From: Rossellomorea vietnamensis
Lineage (GTDB): Bacteria > Bacillota > Bacilli > Bacillales > Bacillaceae_B
Assembly: GCF_008180415.1 (NCBI RefSeq)
Contig: NZ_VTEI01000005.1
Location: forward strand, 138,767 to 202,766
DNA: 64,000 bases
Direction: 5' to 3'
A program made the translations under genes and the position numbers. Positions 35,102 to 43,353 of the stretch are shown here, in pieces (position 1 is the first letter of the stretch; each line of letters starts with the position of its first letter). Under the pieces are notes generated by a model. The model saw only the letters and a list, made by a program, of their open reading frames with translations, had not been told where the DNA came from and made no database searches.

Positions 35102-35134
35102 AAAGCGGCCGCTTTTGGCCGCTTTATCTTTATA
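35102..35134 (+). terminator. Intrinsic terminator
   Basis: AAAGCGGCC / GGCCGCTTT stem with a 6-base loop right after yqiG. Confidence 0.85.
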
Positions 35135-35163
35135 TTACTACACTGGACAAGAGTTCAAATGAT

Positions 35164-35333
35164 AAGGCTGATTACACATATATTGTTGCTTTCGGATATA
35201 CCAGGATACTAAGAGTTATCTCTTATCGGGTAAGAATAGCTCTTTTCATTTCAACATTACCGCATTTTACTTCTTAATATTGATATTTCTTCAGAATTAG
35301 TATCAAATAGCAACAAAGAATACGAAAAGAACC
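35164..35333. repeat. Dispersed MITE-like element, copy 6
   Basis: AAGGCTGATTACACATATAT to AGCAACAAAGAATACGAAAA; internal GATACTAAGAGTTATC and TAGCTCTTTTCATTTC as in copy 2. The gene-free bases after it (35334-35691) show no feature beyond a GGAGGTG site for the next gene. Confidence 0.8.
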
Positions 35334-35691
35334 AGTGATAAAGACATACACCATGTGGGTTCATTTTGCTGAGGTAGTTAGATAAGAATATGAGGAAATA
35401 ATGGTTGCTGTAACAACTATACGATATTGGGTGTATTACTATTTTAACAGCCGTCATAATTCCAATTTTAAGTTTTAATAGCTCAGTCAGCTTCGAATTG
35501 TATTAATAGTAAAGCATGGTCATTTTTAAAAATGATATTATACGCACTGGGATCAGGCTGATAACAGCTTTCGTTAACACAGGAGCCACATTCTTTGCCA
35601 TAACCCCTTTCCTGCTAAATAGTCTTAGTAAAATAAATGTACCAATCCTATCATATATAAGTAGGGAGCTATAACTTTTGGAGGTGAATAC

Positions 35692-36288
35692 ATGGATATT
35701 ATTGAAGCAATCAGATCTCGAAGAAGCATGGGGCTGGTTAAAGACGAACCGGTTCCGGAAGAAGTCATTCATCAACTACTGGAGGCAGGCAGCTGGGCAC
35801 CAAGCCATTTTCGTACTGAACCCTGGCGTTTCTTTGTGCTGACTGGCGAGGGGAGAAAACCTCTAGGAAGTGTTCTGGTTGAAATCGCGAAGGAGAGCAT
35901 GGACGACCCATCCAGTGAAACCAGCCGAAAAAAACTGGAGAAAACGCTGGTCAAACCGTATAGGGCTCCCCTTGTAATCACGGTGGCAGTTGAACCGTCA
36001 GCTGATAATCCTAAGGTAATTGACATAGAAGAATATGGAGCTGTGTATGCAGCTATACAAAATATGCTTCTTGCCGCACACGGCCTTGGTCTCGGCGGCT
36101 TTTGGAGAACTGGTCAACCCGCTTACCATGGGAAAATGAAAGAGCTGTTCGGTTTATCCGAAAAAGGGGAAGTCCTGGGGTTTCTTTATTTCGGTTATCC
36201 CAAAAGAGAGGCTCCCCAAGGTAAACGGAAAGATCTCAGTACATGTGTGAAATGGCTTAATGCCGAAAAAGATTTTGAGAATCTATAA
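35692..36288 (+). CDS. Nitroreductase-family FMN oxidoreductase
   Basis: 198 residues. N-terminal IRSRRSMGLVKDEPV (FMN phosphate site), LEAGSWAPSHFRTEPWRFFV and GAVYAAIQNMLLAAHGLGLG are the family blocks; GFLYFGYPKREAPQG closes the fold. A homodimeric NAD(P)H-dependent reductase of nitro- or quinone compounds is expected. TTTGGAGGTG precedes the ATG. It lies in a redox-enzyme neighbourhood but no Rrf2 box is seen in front of it. Confidence 0.85.
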   Translation: MDIIEAIRSRRSMGLVKDEPVPEEVIHQLLEAGSWAPSHFRTEPWRFFVLTGEGRKPLGSVLVEIAKESMDDPSSETSRKKLEKTLVKPYRAPLVITVAVEPSADNPKVIDIEEYGAVYAAIQNMLLAAHGLGLGGFWRTGQPAYHGKMKELFGLSEKGEVLGFLYFGYPKREAPQGKRKDLSTCVKWLNAEKDFENL

Positions 36289-36357
36289 TTCTGCTTACAT
36301 TCCTACGCTGATTTTTATTTTGATAAACAAACCTCACCCTTCATTTGAATCGGATAA

Positions 36358-36397
36358 AAAACCCTGTCAATCCATTTTTCCAAGACAGGGTTTTTGA
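36358..36397 (+). terminator. Intrinsic terminator
   Basis: AAAACCCTGTC / GACAGGGTTTTT hairpin after the nitroreductase gene. Confidence 0.85.
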
Positions 36398-36452
36398 AAT
36401 TGTCATTTCTAGTCTAAGAATAAATTGATCTAATTTGCTATAATTGGTTCTT

Positions 36453-36518
36453 AAGCTATGACTGTTTTCTCATAAGGTGTTACTTTCCAAAAATCACAAA
36501 GTTAGCGAAAAGAGCTTA
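36453..36518. repeat. Dispersed MITE-like element, copy 7 (short internal-deletion form)
   Basis: AAGCTATGACTGTTTTCTCA and CACAAAGTTAGCGAAAAGAG are the two ends of the 19388 family joined with almost no centre. Confidence 0.5.
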
Positions 36519-36579
36519 ATCTAAAGTAAAAGGCATTATCCCAAATACTATAACTACACCTAAAAAGGAGGAATCCGGA

Positions 36580-36825
36580 ATGGGAATTGTTGTTGTTGAA
36601 ATTTGCGATGGCAGTTTGATTAATTCTATAAATCTGGAAGAGATACTTGAATCCAAATATCCGGAAGTATCTGTCCTTGAAAACACTTGTTTATCTTTTT
36701 GCGGCATGTGTGCCAAACGTCCTTATGCTATTGTTAATGGCAAGCGGATTTTTGCCAAGACTGCTGAAGAATGCTTGAAAAAGATTGAAGAGCATATAGA
36801 AAAAGAACTTGCAATTTATGCATAA
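36580..36825 (+). CDS. DUF1450 (YuzB-like) small cysteine protein
   Basis: 81 residues with TCLSFCGMCAKRPYAIVNGK, the C-x3-C-x2-C core of the YuzB/DUF1450 family, which has a thioredoxin-like ferredoxin fold; the ELEEILESKYPEV-like helix precedes it. A redox or metal-binding role is plausible and not established. AAAAAGGAGG lies upstream. The next gene starts 21 bases later, so they may be co-transcribed. Confidence 0.75.
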   Translation: MGIVVVEICDGSLINSINLEEILESKYPEVSVLENTCLSFCGMCAKRPYAIVNGKRIFAKTAEECLKKIEEHIEKELAIYA

Positions 36826-36846
36826 GATGGAATGGCAGGGGTTAGC

Positions 36847-37317
36847 ATGAAATTGATTCGTATATATAACAATGCTTTTAAGCTGCCGAACAAAAAAGCA
36901 CGCAACTTTTTAAATAAGACAGATTTGACCAATACTTTGTTTTATTTGTTTTCTTTAGTCATCATCATCAACCTTCCTGGGTTTGTGGAGGTTTTGATCA
37001 ATGGAAGAGAAGGGGGAAGCCTTTTCCTGATCCAATTCCTTGTTCTAGGCCCGTTTTTTGCAGCTTTTGCACTTCTTGCGGGAATATCCCTGATTACCGT
37101 CTTGCTGGTTGGAGCAGCTGCGGCTTTACAACGGAAATTAAAGTATCAATATTTATGGAAAATGGCAGCATTCTCGCTGCCCCTTCCAATCCTGGCTGGG
37201 TATGCAGCTGATTTGATTTTTCCGCTTGAATGGCTGCCGGCAGCTGTATTTCTTGTCATTTTCATCATGATTCATTTGAAACTGATAGTGGATTTTCCTA
37301 AACGCAAGCTTAATTAG
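36847..37317 (+). CDS. Membrane protein of unknown function (possibly DUF1189-like)
   Basis: 156 residues with hydrophobic segments at about 33-52, 61-95 (probably two helices) and 108-146 (two helices). The cytoplasmic N-terminus is basic (KLPNKKARNFLNKT). Similarity to the DUF1189/YIP1 group is only impressionistic. Start ATG 36847 follows GCAGGGG; the ATG at 36832 is in frame with no ribosome site. Confidence 0.6.
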   Translation: MKLIRIYNNAFKLPNKKARNFLNKTDLTNTLFYLFSLVIIINLPGFVEVLINGREGGSLFLIQFLVLGPFFAAFALLAGISLITVLLVGAAAALQRKLKYQYLWKMAAFSLPLPILAGYAADLIFPLEWLPAAVFLVIFIMIHLKLIVDFPKRKLN

Positions 37318-37412
37318 CGAATATTTTCAATTTATATGGTAATGTATAATTGTGAAAATAATGAGAATGTTTGCTTTACAGCATAAGAATTTCCATTGGG
37401 AGGTAGTACTAT

Positions 37413-37943
37413 ATGAAGCTTGTTGGCCTATCAGGTGCCTTGGCTGGTTCAAAGACCGCCATTGCGGTGAATGAAACTTTAAAGACCGCTGGCAGACTGA
37501 ATGCAAACCTGGAAACTGAAATGATTGATCTTAGGGACTTTGACGTAGAAATGGTTAAAGGGTATCCTTTAGAAAAATATAATGAAGATACACAGATTGT
37601 CGTTAAAACGCTTCTCTCTGCAGATCTTCTTGTTATTGGGACACCGATTTATCAGGCTTCCATTTCTGGGGTACTCAAAAATCTGTTTGACCATATCCCT
37701 CAGGAAGGATTTGACGGTAAAGTGGTCGGGATGGTCGCAACTGCAGGATCAGAAAAACATTACCTGGTCCCGGAGTATCATTTAAAGCCAATTATTTCTT
37801 TCCTGAAAGGGACCCTGCCTGCAAGGAATGTATTCGTTCACACTTCCTGCTTCGACGGAAGCAATGTTATTATCAATGAGGATGTTCTGAATCGAATGGA
37901 GAAAATGAGTGAAGAGATGATTAAACTATATACTTCCAACTAA
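37413..37943 (+). CDS. NADPH-dependent FMN reductase (SsuE/azobenzene reductase type)
   Basis: 176 residues, flavodoxin-like fold: LVGLSGALAGSKTAIAVNET (FMN phosphate loop), LVIGTPIYQASISGVLKNLFDHIP (conserved TPxYxxxxSGxLKNxxD), and VATAGSEKHYLVPEYHL. Supplies reduced FMN to partner monooxygenases or reduces quinones/azo compounds. GGGAGGTAG precedes the ATG. Consistent with the surrounding set of flavin enzymes. Confidence 0.85.
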   Translation: MKLVGLSGALAGSKTAIAVNETLKTAGRLNANLETEMIDLRDFDVEMVKGYPLEKYNEDTQIVVKTLLSADLLVIGTPIYQASISGVLKNLFDHIPQEGFDGKVVGMVATAGSEKHYLVPEYHLKPIISFLKGTLPARNVFVHTSCFDGSNVIINEDVLNRMEKMSEEMIKLYTSN

Positions 37944-38044
37944 ACTATAAGCAAAGACAGCCCCCATTTTACAGGAAAACTATTCCAATAAATGTTATTT
38001 TGAGCTATACTAAAAGAAATACATAAGAACCCGGGGGCTGGCCA

Positions 38045-38197
38045 ATGCTTCATTATTCAGAAAAGCCGACTTACTATGATGGGAGCGGGAAGGATTCACT
38101 GTCATCGAAACAGCTTGTCAACAGTAAACAAACCATTGTCACTCCTGTTTCAGCAGAGGTTTTGATCAAGTTTCCTTGTTTTCCTTATTTAAAATAA
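38045..38197 (+). CDS. Possible small protein, 50 aa
   Basis: MLHYSEKPTYYDGSGKDSLS, ending FPCFPYLK. It is followed three bases later by a strong terminator and preceded by GGGGGCTGG, but no homologue is recalled. Listed as tentative. Confidence 0.35.
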   Translation: MLHYSEKPTYYDGSGKDSLSSKQLVNSKQTIVTPVSAEVLIKFPCFPYLK

Positions 38198-38201
38198 CCA
38201 A

Positions 38202-38240
38202 AAGAAGTGGATGCCTTTAGCAGGGCATCCACTTTTTCTT
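38202..38240. terminator. Bidirectional terminator
   Basis: AAGTGGATGCC / GGGCATCCACTT stem with a T-rich right side and an A-rich left side; serves the convergent azoR. Confidence 0.85.
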
Positions 38241-38255
38241 GTTTATTTTAGTTGT

Positions 38256-38882
38256 TCACTTACGGCCAGCCAGTTCAGCAGCTCTTGCTAATCCTTCTTC
38301 AATAATTGTTTGTGCTTGATCCGGATATTGGTTGTGGCCTTCTATGATTACGCTTTGAATATCCGTCACTCCCCAGAAGCTCAGCATTGTTTGAACATAA
38401 TTCACTGACATCTCTGAGTTTTGTGCAGGACCCTCTGAATAGACTCCGCCCCGTGCATTAAGCAATACAGCCTTTTTTTCACCAAGCAATCCTACAGGTC
38501 CTTCTGGAGTATAACGGAATGCTTTTCCTGCTTGTGCCATGTAATCAAGATACGTATGGAGAACGGCTGGGACCGAGAAATTCCATAGCGGGAAGGCAAA
38601 AACTACTTTGTCTGCTTCAAGAAATTGATTTAGATATTTGTTGACCGTGTCTGCTGCTGTTTGCTCTTCCTCAGTCAATTCCATGCCTCTCGAAAGCTTA
38701 AACATTCCGTTAATCATGTCATTATTATAATAAGGAAGATTTTCATGGAAAAGATCAAGCTCGGTGATCTCATCTTCAGGATGTGCTTCCTTGTAATTTT
38801 CTAAGAACGTATGATACAGCTTCACACTAACAGCCTGTTCGATTGGCCTGCAGTTTGCTTTAATAAATAATACTTTTTCCAT
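38256..38882 (-). CDS. azoR: FMN-dependent NADH-azoreductase
   Basis: 208 residues. Flavodoxin-like NAD(P)H:quinone oxidoreductase family: FIKANCRPIEQAVSVKLYHT, FAFPLWNFSVPAVLHTYLDY (conserved P-x-x-N-F-x-x-P-A) and LLNARGGVYSEGP. Two-electron reduction of azo dyes and quinones, cytoplasmic. CGGAGGT precedes the ATG at 38882; the longer open frame crosses the operator. It lies downstream of a marR gene and is probably under its control. Confidence 0.88.
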   Translation of the reverse strand: MEKVLFIKANCRPIEQAVSVKLYHTFLENYKEAHPEDEITELDLFHENLPYYNNDMINGMFKLSRGMELTEEEQTAADTVNKYLNQFLEADKVVFAFPLWNFSVPAVLHTYLDYMAQAGKAFRYTPEGPVGLLGEKKAVLLNARGGVYSEGPAQNSEMSVNYVQTMLSFWGVTDIQSVIIEGHNQYPDQAQTIIEEGLARAAELAGRK

Positions 38883-38912
38883 GATGGTAATACCTCCGTT
38901 GATATATACTCT

Positions 38913-38928
38913 AGTTGTCATAGCAACT
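38913..38928 (-). promoter_or_regulatory. Probable MarR operator in front of azoR
   Basis: Perfect inverted repeat AGTTG-N6-CAACT, 30 bases before the azoR start; a related copy precedes marR. Confidence 0.55.
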
Positions 38929-38948
38929 TCTCAGGATAGAGAGATTTT

Positions 38949-39383
38949 TCATTTCTCTCCATGAACATTGGTGTTGATCTTGTTCAATAACCTTTCTAAT
39001 TCCGCAACCTCTTCAGAAGAGATATTTTTACAAACCAGCGAGTTGAACTCTTCAGTGATGGGAAGCACCTTATCTCCCAAGGTTTTTCCTGTATCGGTCA
39101 GGTAAAGTTTTAGAGAGCGGCGGTCATCCTGGCAGCTGGTTCGTTTGATGAACCCCTTGTTCTCAAGATTCGAGGCCATACGGGCAATATTGGTTTTGTC
39201 TTTGCCCAGGTTTTCAGCAAGCTGATTTTGAGTCAGGCCATCTTTTTCCCAAAGAAGCATCATGACCAGATTCTGCTCTGGAGCCAGGTTGAAATCTTCC
39301 AGCATTGATTTAATATAGCTGGTCAGGTTCAGATCGGTTTTATGAATACTGATACTTATATAATCTTTAAATTTAATGTTCAC
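38949..39383 (-). CDS. MarR-family regulator of azoR
   Basis: 144 residues with the winged helix LLWEKDGLTQNQLAENLGKD, RMASNLENKGFIKR and the wing TSCQDDRRSLKLYLTDTGK. MarR proteins repress adjacent detoxification genes and release on ligand or thiol oxidation; one Cys lies in the wing region (TSCQDDR). GTG start after GGAGGAAA. Azoreductase follows 66 bases downstream; palindromes precede both genes. Confidence 0.85.
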   Translation of the reverse strand: MNIKFKDYISISIHKTDLNLTSYIKSMLEDFNLAPEQNLVMMLLWEKDGLTQNQLAENLGKDKTNIARMASNLENKGFIKRTSCQDDRRSLKLYLTDTGKTLGDKVLPITEEFNSLVCKNISSEEVAELERLLNKINTNVHGEK

Positions 39384-39401
39384 TGGTTTCCTCCGTTAAT
39401 T

Positions 39402-39417
39402 AGTTGCTATAACGACC
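39402..39417 (-). promoter_or_regulatory. Second, degenerate MarR operator
   Basis: AGTTG-CTATAA-CGACC, two mismatches from the perfect repeat at 38913, 19 bases upstream of the marR start. Confidence 0.4.
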
Positions 39418-39645
39418 AATTACTTGGAACAGTATAATCGTCTATAAAATAGAAGTCAAATAACAAGATTTTTGTTTAAAGTCAAATCTATAAAGCAGGG
39501 AAAAGGGATAAGACAAGTTACTGTATTTATATTCAAGATCTATGGTAGAATCTAAAAACTGATTGAAGCCCTGGATTACCTATTAATGAAGAAGGGTACG
39601 ATATAAGAGTAGAATGTATGGTTTTTAGAAAAGGTATGATAAAAA

Positions 39646-41832
39646 ATGAAGAAATTACATAATCACCCTGTTTGGCTGGGCCGCTTTCTAGCGTCAGACC
39701 CCGGCAGAAAAAGATTTCAGTCGGCAGGTAAAACAACGATCAGCATCATCACGTCCGTCTTTACTATGATGCTTTTACTTAATGTATTTAATTATGGCAC
39801 CATAACTCCTGCCATCGTTGCCGGTATGGTGGGACTGCTGTCAATCATGCTGGTAATGGATGACACGCTGGCAAAGAAAAAAGTAACTACGCTTCTTATT
39901 GGAGTAAGCGGGGCAGCAGGTGTTACTCTTGGTTCTCTATCAACGGGCCACCCATTTATTCTGAATATTTTAATGGTCATTATCATTTTTAGTGCCTTTT
40001 ATTTTTCCAAATTACAGATACGGTATTTCTCAATGGGCATGACTGCCTTTATGACGACTTATTTTTCATCGATTCTGGGATTGGATGCAGCTCATTTATC
40101 CTGGTTTTACATAGGTATTGGATGCGGAGTGTTTTTTTCATTTCTATATAATTTTGTCATCTTCAAAGGATCGGCCCATGAATTAAGAAGAGGAATGCGT
40201 TCTTTTCATATTCAGACGAATCTGGTTCTCACACTTTTAATTCAATGGATATTAGAACCGGAGAACAGAAAACAGAAAAAGAGACTGCTGGATAAAAATG
40301 TTCAACGATTGAACGAATACTCTCGAATGGTAGCGGGAGACATTACCGAGGAAGACTTGAGGAAGCTATGGCCGGGTATCACGCTTTCCCAACTACGCCT
40401 TTATATATTTGATGCTGAAATGCTTATTCAAACGCTGACAGCTTCCGTTGAAAAATTGGAGGCGCAGCGAGCTTTCGAGCAGAATGATATTAAGGAATTA
40501 GTCGTCCGGATCGTTCAATCCTTAAGGGATACTAAAGTTCTATCCCATAACTACTCATCACTCGCTCTTCAAGACGCTGAATCTGCTGTGCAAGAGCTTC
40601 GTTTACTACTTGCTGAAGTTCTGAATTTGCAGGAGGAACCCCAAAAGTGGGTTTATCCTCTAAGAAGAATTGAATCCATTGCAAACCATGTAGTCGATGC
40701 TGCTGTGATTATTCAACAATCACTGAATTCTCCAGAGTCCCGCCAGAGCATCGATAAATACTACAATGATTCTTCACAAGAGGAAAAAACAGATCTGCCG
40801 GAAGAAGAAGAAACAAAAACATTAAAACCAACAACAAGGAAAGCCGTTCAGTCCATTGTGGCTGGTATACTTGCCATAATTACGGGGCATATTATCTCAC
40901 CTGTACAGCCATATTGGGTACTTCTGACAACCTTTATTATTCAGATTGGAACAGAATCAGTCGGAAGGACCTACGTTAAAGGCTTTCAGCGCTCACTTGG
41001 TACAGTAATTGGAGCAATAGCAGGTTTCATTGCCGCAAATCTTGTGACAGGAAATGCCGCCCTTGAAGTGATATTGCTTTTTGTTGTCATTTTTCTTACA
41101 TTTTATGTTTTTACCGTTTCGTATACATGGATGAGTTTCTTTATCACAATGCTGATCGCCTTCATGTATGACCTCTTGCTCGGCGGAATCAGTGTTGAAT
41201 TAATTACAGCCAGAGTAATTGATACCATTGCAGGAGCTCTGATCGCTTTGCTCGTGTCTGCGCTTGTTCTGCCAAAGAAGACGACAGATAAAGTAACAGA
41301 GTCTTTCGATGATTTTCTGGAAGAGCTCAAAGGGTACACCTCTGATTATTTAAAGACATTCATAGATCAGGAGCCTAAAGAACTTACTGACCAAGCCTTC
41401 GATTTAGATCAGAAGCTGCAAGTGATCAAGGATGAGGCACAATCACTTCCGCAAAGGCCGGACTCTGCAAGAAAGTCTGGTATCAGCCGATGGATGCTGG
41501 TGGTTACTTCTATCAATTATTACGCCAAACACTTGCTTGCTTCCTCACATAGAAATGTCTCTGCCGGCGTCCCTGCGGATTTACAGGAAGTGTTTGTCAT
41601 GACAGAAAGAAAACTTAGAATCAACATGGATATACTCCAAGATCTTATAAAACAAAAGGAGAATAAGTCCCTATTCTGGAGTTTGGATGAAGAAAGAGAC
41701 AGAATAGAAACTCTATCACCAAGCAGACAAAAGGGGAAAGCCGATTTGATCCACCATATGTATTATATTTGGCGTATTAACCAATCAATCGTCGCCCTTG
41801 GTAAGGAATTAGGGGCAGGAGAGCGGAAGTGA
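39646..41832 (+). CDS. FUSC-family membrane exporter
   Basis: 728 residues. An N-terminal membrane block (about residues 25-175, six helices), a cytosolic helical region (180-400), a second membrane block (410-545; AVQSIVAGILAIITGHIISP, LTTFIIQIGTESVGRTYVKG) and a C-terminal helical domain. This is the fusaric acid resistance/aromatic acid exporter layout. Exports aromatic or phenolic compounds. No good ribosome site is seen (AAAAA before the ATG). Divergent neighbour of the azoR-marR pair. Confidence 0.8.
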   Translation: MKKLHNHPVWLGRFLASDPGRKRFQSAGKTTISIITSVFTMMLLLNVFNYGTITPAIVAGMVGLLSIMLVMDDTLAKKKVTTLLIGVSGAAGVTLGSLSTGHPFILNILMVIIIFSAFYFSKLQIRYFSMGMTAFMTTYFSSILGLDAAHLSWFYIGIGCGVFFSFLYNFVIFKGSAHELRRGMRSFHIQTNLVLTLLIQWILEPENRKQKKRLLDKNVQRLNEYSRMVAGDITEEDLRKLWPGITLSQLRLYIFDAEMLIQTLTASVEKLEAQRAFEQNDIKELVVRIVQSLRDTKVLSHNYSSLALQDAESAVQELRLLLAEVLNLQEEPQKWVYPLRRIESIANHVVDAAVIIQQSLNSPESRQSIDKYYNDSSQEEKTDLPEEEETKTLKPTTRKAVQSIVAGILAIITGHIISPVQPYWVLLTTFIIQIGTESVGRTYVKGFQRSLGTVIGAIAGFIAANLVTGNAALEVILLFVVIFLTFYVFTVSYTWMSFFITMLIAFMYDLLLGGISVELITARVIDTIAGALIALLVSALVLPKKTTDKVTESFDDFLEELKGYTSDYLKTFIDQEPKELTDQAFDLDQKLQVIKDEAQSLPQRPDSARKSGISRWMLVVTSINYYAKHLLASSHRNVSAGVPADLQEVFVMTERKLRINMDILQDLIKQKENKSLFWSLDEERDRIETLSPSRQKGKADLIHHMYYIWRINQSIVALGKELGAGERK

Positions 41833-41848
41833 TTCCGCTCTTTTTTAT
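41817..41848 (+). terminator. Intrinsic terminator overlapping the FUSC stop
   Basis: GAGCGGAA / TTCCGCTC stem with a 4-base loop, followed by T6. Confidence 0.85.
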
Positions 41849-42048
41849 TGGCTGTTTCCTCAGTGGTTACGCCTTCAGATTTCCACTTCTCCTACGCAAA
41901 AGGGAAGGACAGGGGAAACAGCATTCTTCAGCAACAATCCTTTAGAATAGAGCCTTTTTAATATATTTCCGATTTTCTCCAAGGTTATAAGTCTCGAGAA
42001 TAAGTATGTGTTACTATAAGAGTATACGTTCGGTCAGGAGGGATGAGT

Positions 42049-42612
42049 ATGATTACAAATGAAAGTGATGTACTCCAAGTGGTCAGAGAAGATAAATGGA
42101 TGGTGGATATTTTAGAAGCTGCAAGAACCTTAGATCTGCCTGATTGGTGGATTTGCGCTGGTTTTGTCCGGTCAAAGATTTGGGATACCCTGCACGGCTT
42201 TAGTGGAAGAACGGAAATCCCTGACGTGGATGTGGTCTACTTTGATTCCGCACAGGTGAACGAAGGTGTTGAAAAGAAGCTTGAAAGGAAGTTAGCGGAA
42301 GAACTTCCCAATGTCAGGTGGTCTGTAAAAAACGAAGCAAGAATGCATATTATCAATAATCTGCCGCCATATACATCATCTGTGGATGCGATTTCAAAGT
42401 TTCCGGAGACTGCCACTGCACTAGGCTTGAAGCTGGACTCAAAAGGAGATCTGATTCTTAGTGCCCCTCATGGTTTGGATGATGTCATCAATATGGAAAT
42501 CAGGGCAACTCCACAATTTAAAACCACGAAAGAACTTGCCTCAATCTACGAAGATCGAATTATCAAGAAGGATTGGCAGTCGACTTGGAAGAAGGTTAAG
42601 GTCTTTTACTGA
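42049..42612 (+). CDS. Nucleotidyltransferase-family protein (DUF925)
   Basis: 187 residues: WWICAGFVRSKIWDTLHGFS and PDVDVVYFDSAQ match NTP_transf_6 (DUF925), a minimal nucleotidyltransferase fold with the D-x-D pair; RATPQFKTTKELASIYEDRI is the C-terminal block. Substrate unknown. CAGGAGGG supports ATG 42049 rather than 42043. Confidence 0.8.
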   Translation: MITNESDVLQVVREDKWMVDILEAARTLDLPDWWICAGFVRSKIWDTLHGFSGRTEIPDVDVVYFDSAQVNEGVEKKLERKLAEELPNVRWSVKNEARMHIINNLPPYTSSVDAISKFPETATALGLKLDSKGDLILSAPHGLDDVINMEIRATPQFKTTKELASIYEDRIIKKDWQSTWKKVKVFY

Positions 42613-42731
42613 TTAGGTAGATGATCTATAATAAAAAATCGTATCGACAGGTAACGGGTTCTGCTTTGAAGTATTAACTTCTAATTAGCCAAAGAAAATG
42701 TTAAGTGATTCCTACAAGAAAACAATGTCTA

Positions 42732-42852
42732 TTGATTTCCACTCCAGGCGCGTGACTCCGCGGGGCGTGCGGTGAGCCTCCTCGGCTTCGCCTGTGGGTC
42801 TCACCTGTCACGCTAGTCCCGCAGGAGATCACGCACCTTCCGTTCCAATCAA
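42732..42852. repeat. GC-rich dispersed palindrome of Bacillus type
   Basis: About 120 bp from TTGATTTCCACTCCAGGCGC to CCTTCCGTTCCAATCAA, whose ends are inverted repeats; GC content is far above its surroundings (CCGCGGGGCGTGCGGTGAGC inside). I recognise this as a repeat found in many Bacillus genomes. The gene-free stretch 42613-43353 otherwise shows only a terminator-like hairpin at 43030-43074. Confidence 0.75.
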
Positions 42853-43029
42853 ATTATTGTAAGATTTTTTATAATTAACTACTTTCCTATATATTAGTAT
42901 TAGGATTTAAAGTGTATAGGAAATTGACGCCTTATATTTTGTAGAACAAAAAGTTCTGTCATTTGCTATTTACGGGAATATTTTATAACCACTTGAACAG
43001 ATTTACCAGCAAGAAACCCTTAAATCAAC

Positions 43030-43074
43030 AAAAAAGGAGTGCCAAAATCAATGCGGTTTTACATTCCTTTTTAT
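43030..43074. terminator. Terminator-like hairpin
   Basis: AAAAAGGAGTG / CATTCCTTTTT stem with a long loop; no gene is clearly associated. Confidence 0.45.
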
Positions 43075-43353
43075 ATGCAATTTTTAATTTAGTACTAGAA
43101 AACAGAACCCGTTAATCAACTGGGACTTTTTTCTAACAGAAATAACCTTGTCCTCATGGCATCGTACAAAGCCACAAGGCCGTGTTAAAGCAGAAAGACA
43201 TAGGGTAATTCTTCTCGCTGGAGCAGGGTGTTTACTCTCTACGTACTCGCATTTTAAGATAGGGAAATCCTTTTCAATATAATCTATTACAGTTTCCAAA
43301 AAGCTTCATGTATAGACCAACAAAAAAAGACCACCCAGAGGCAGCCTTCATTC

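Noticed and set aside
43084-43299. 71-codon minus-strand ORF downstream of chrA
   Set aside because: TTG start without a ribosome site, no recognisable family, Cys/Arg pattern not convincing; possibly a fragment.
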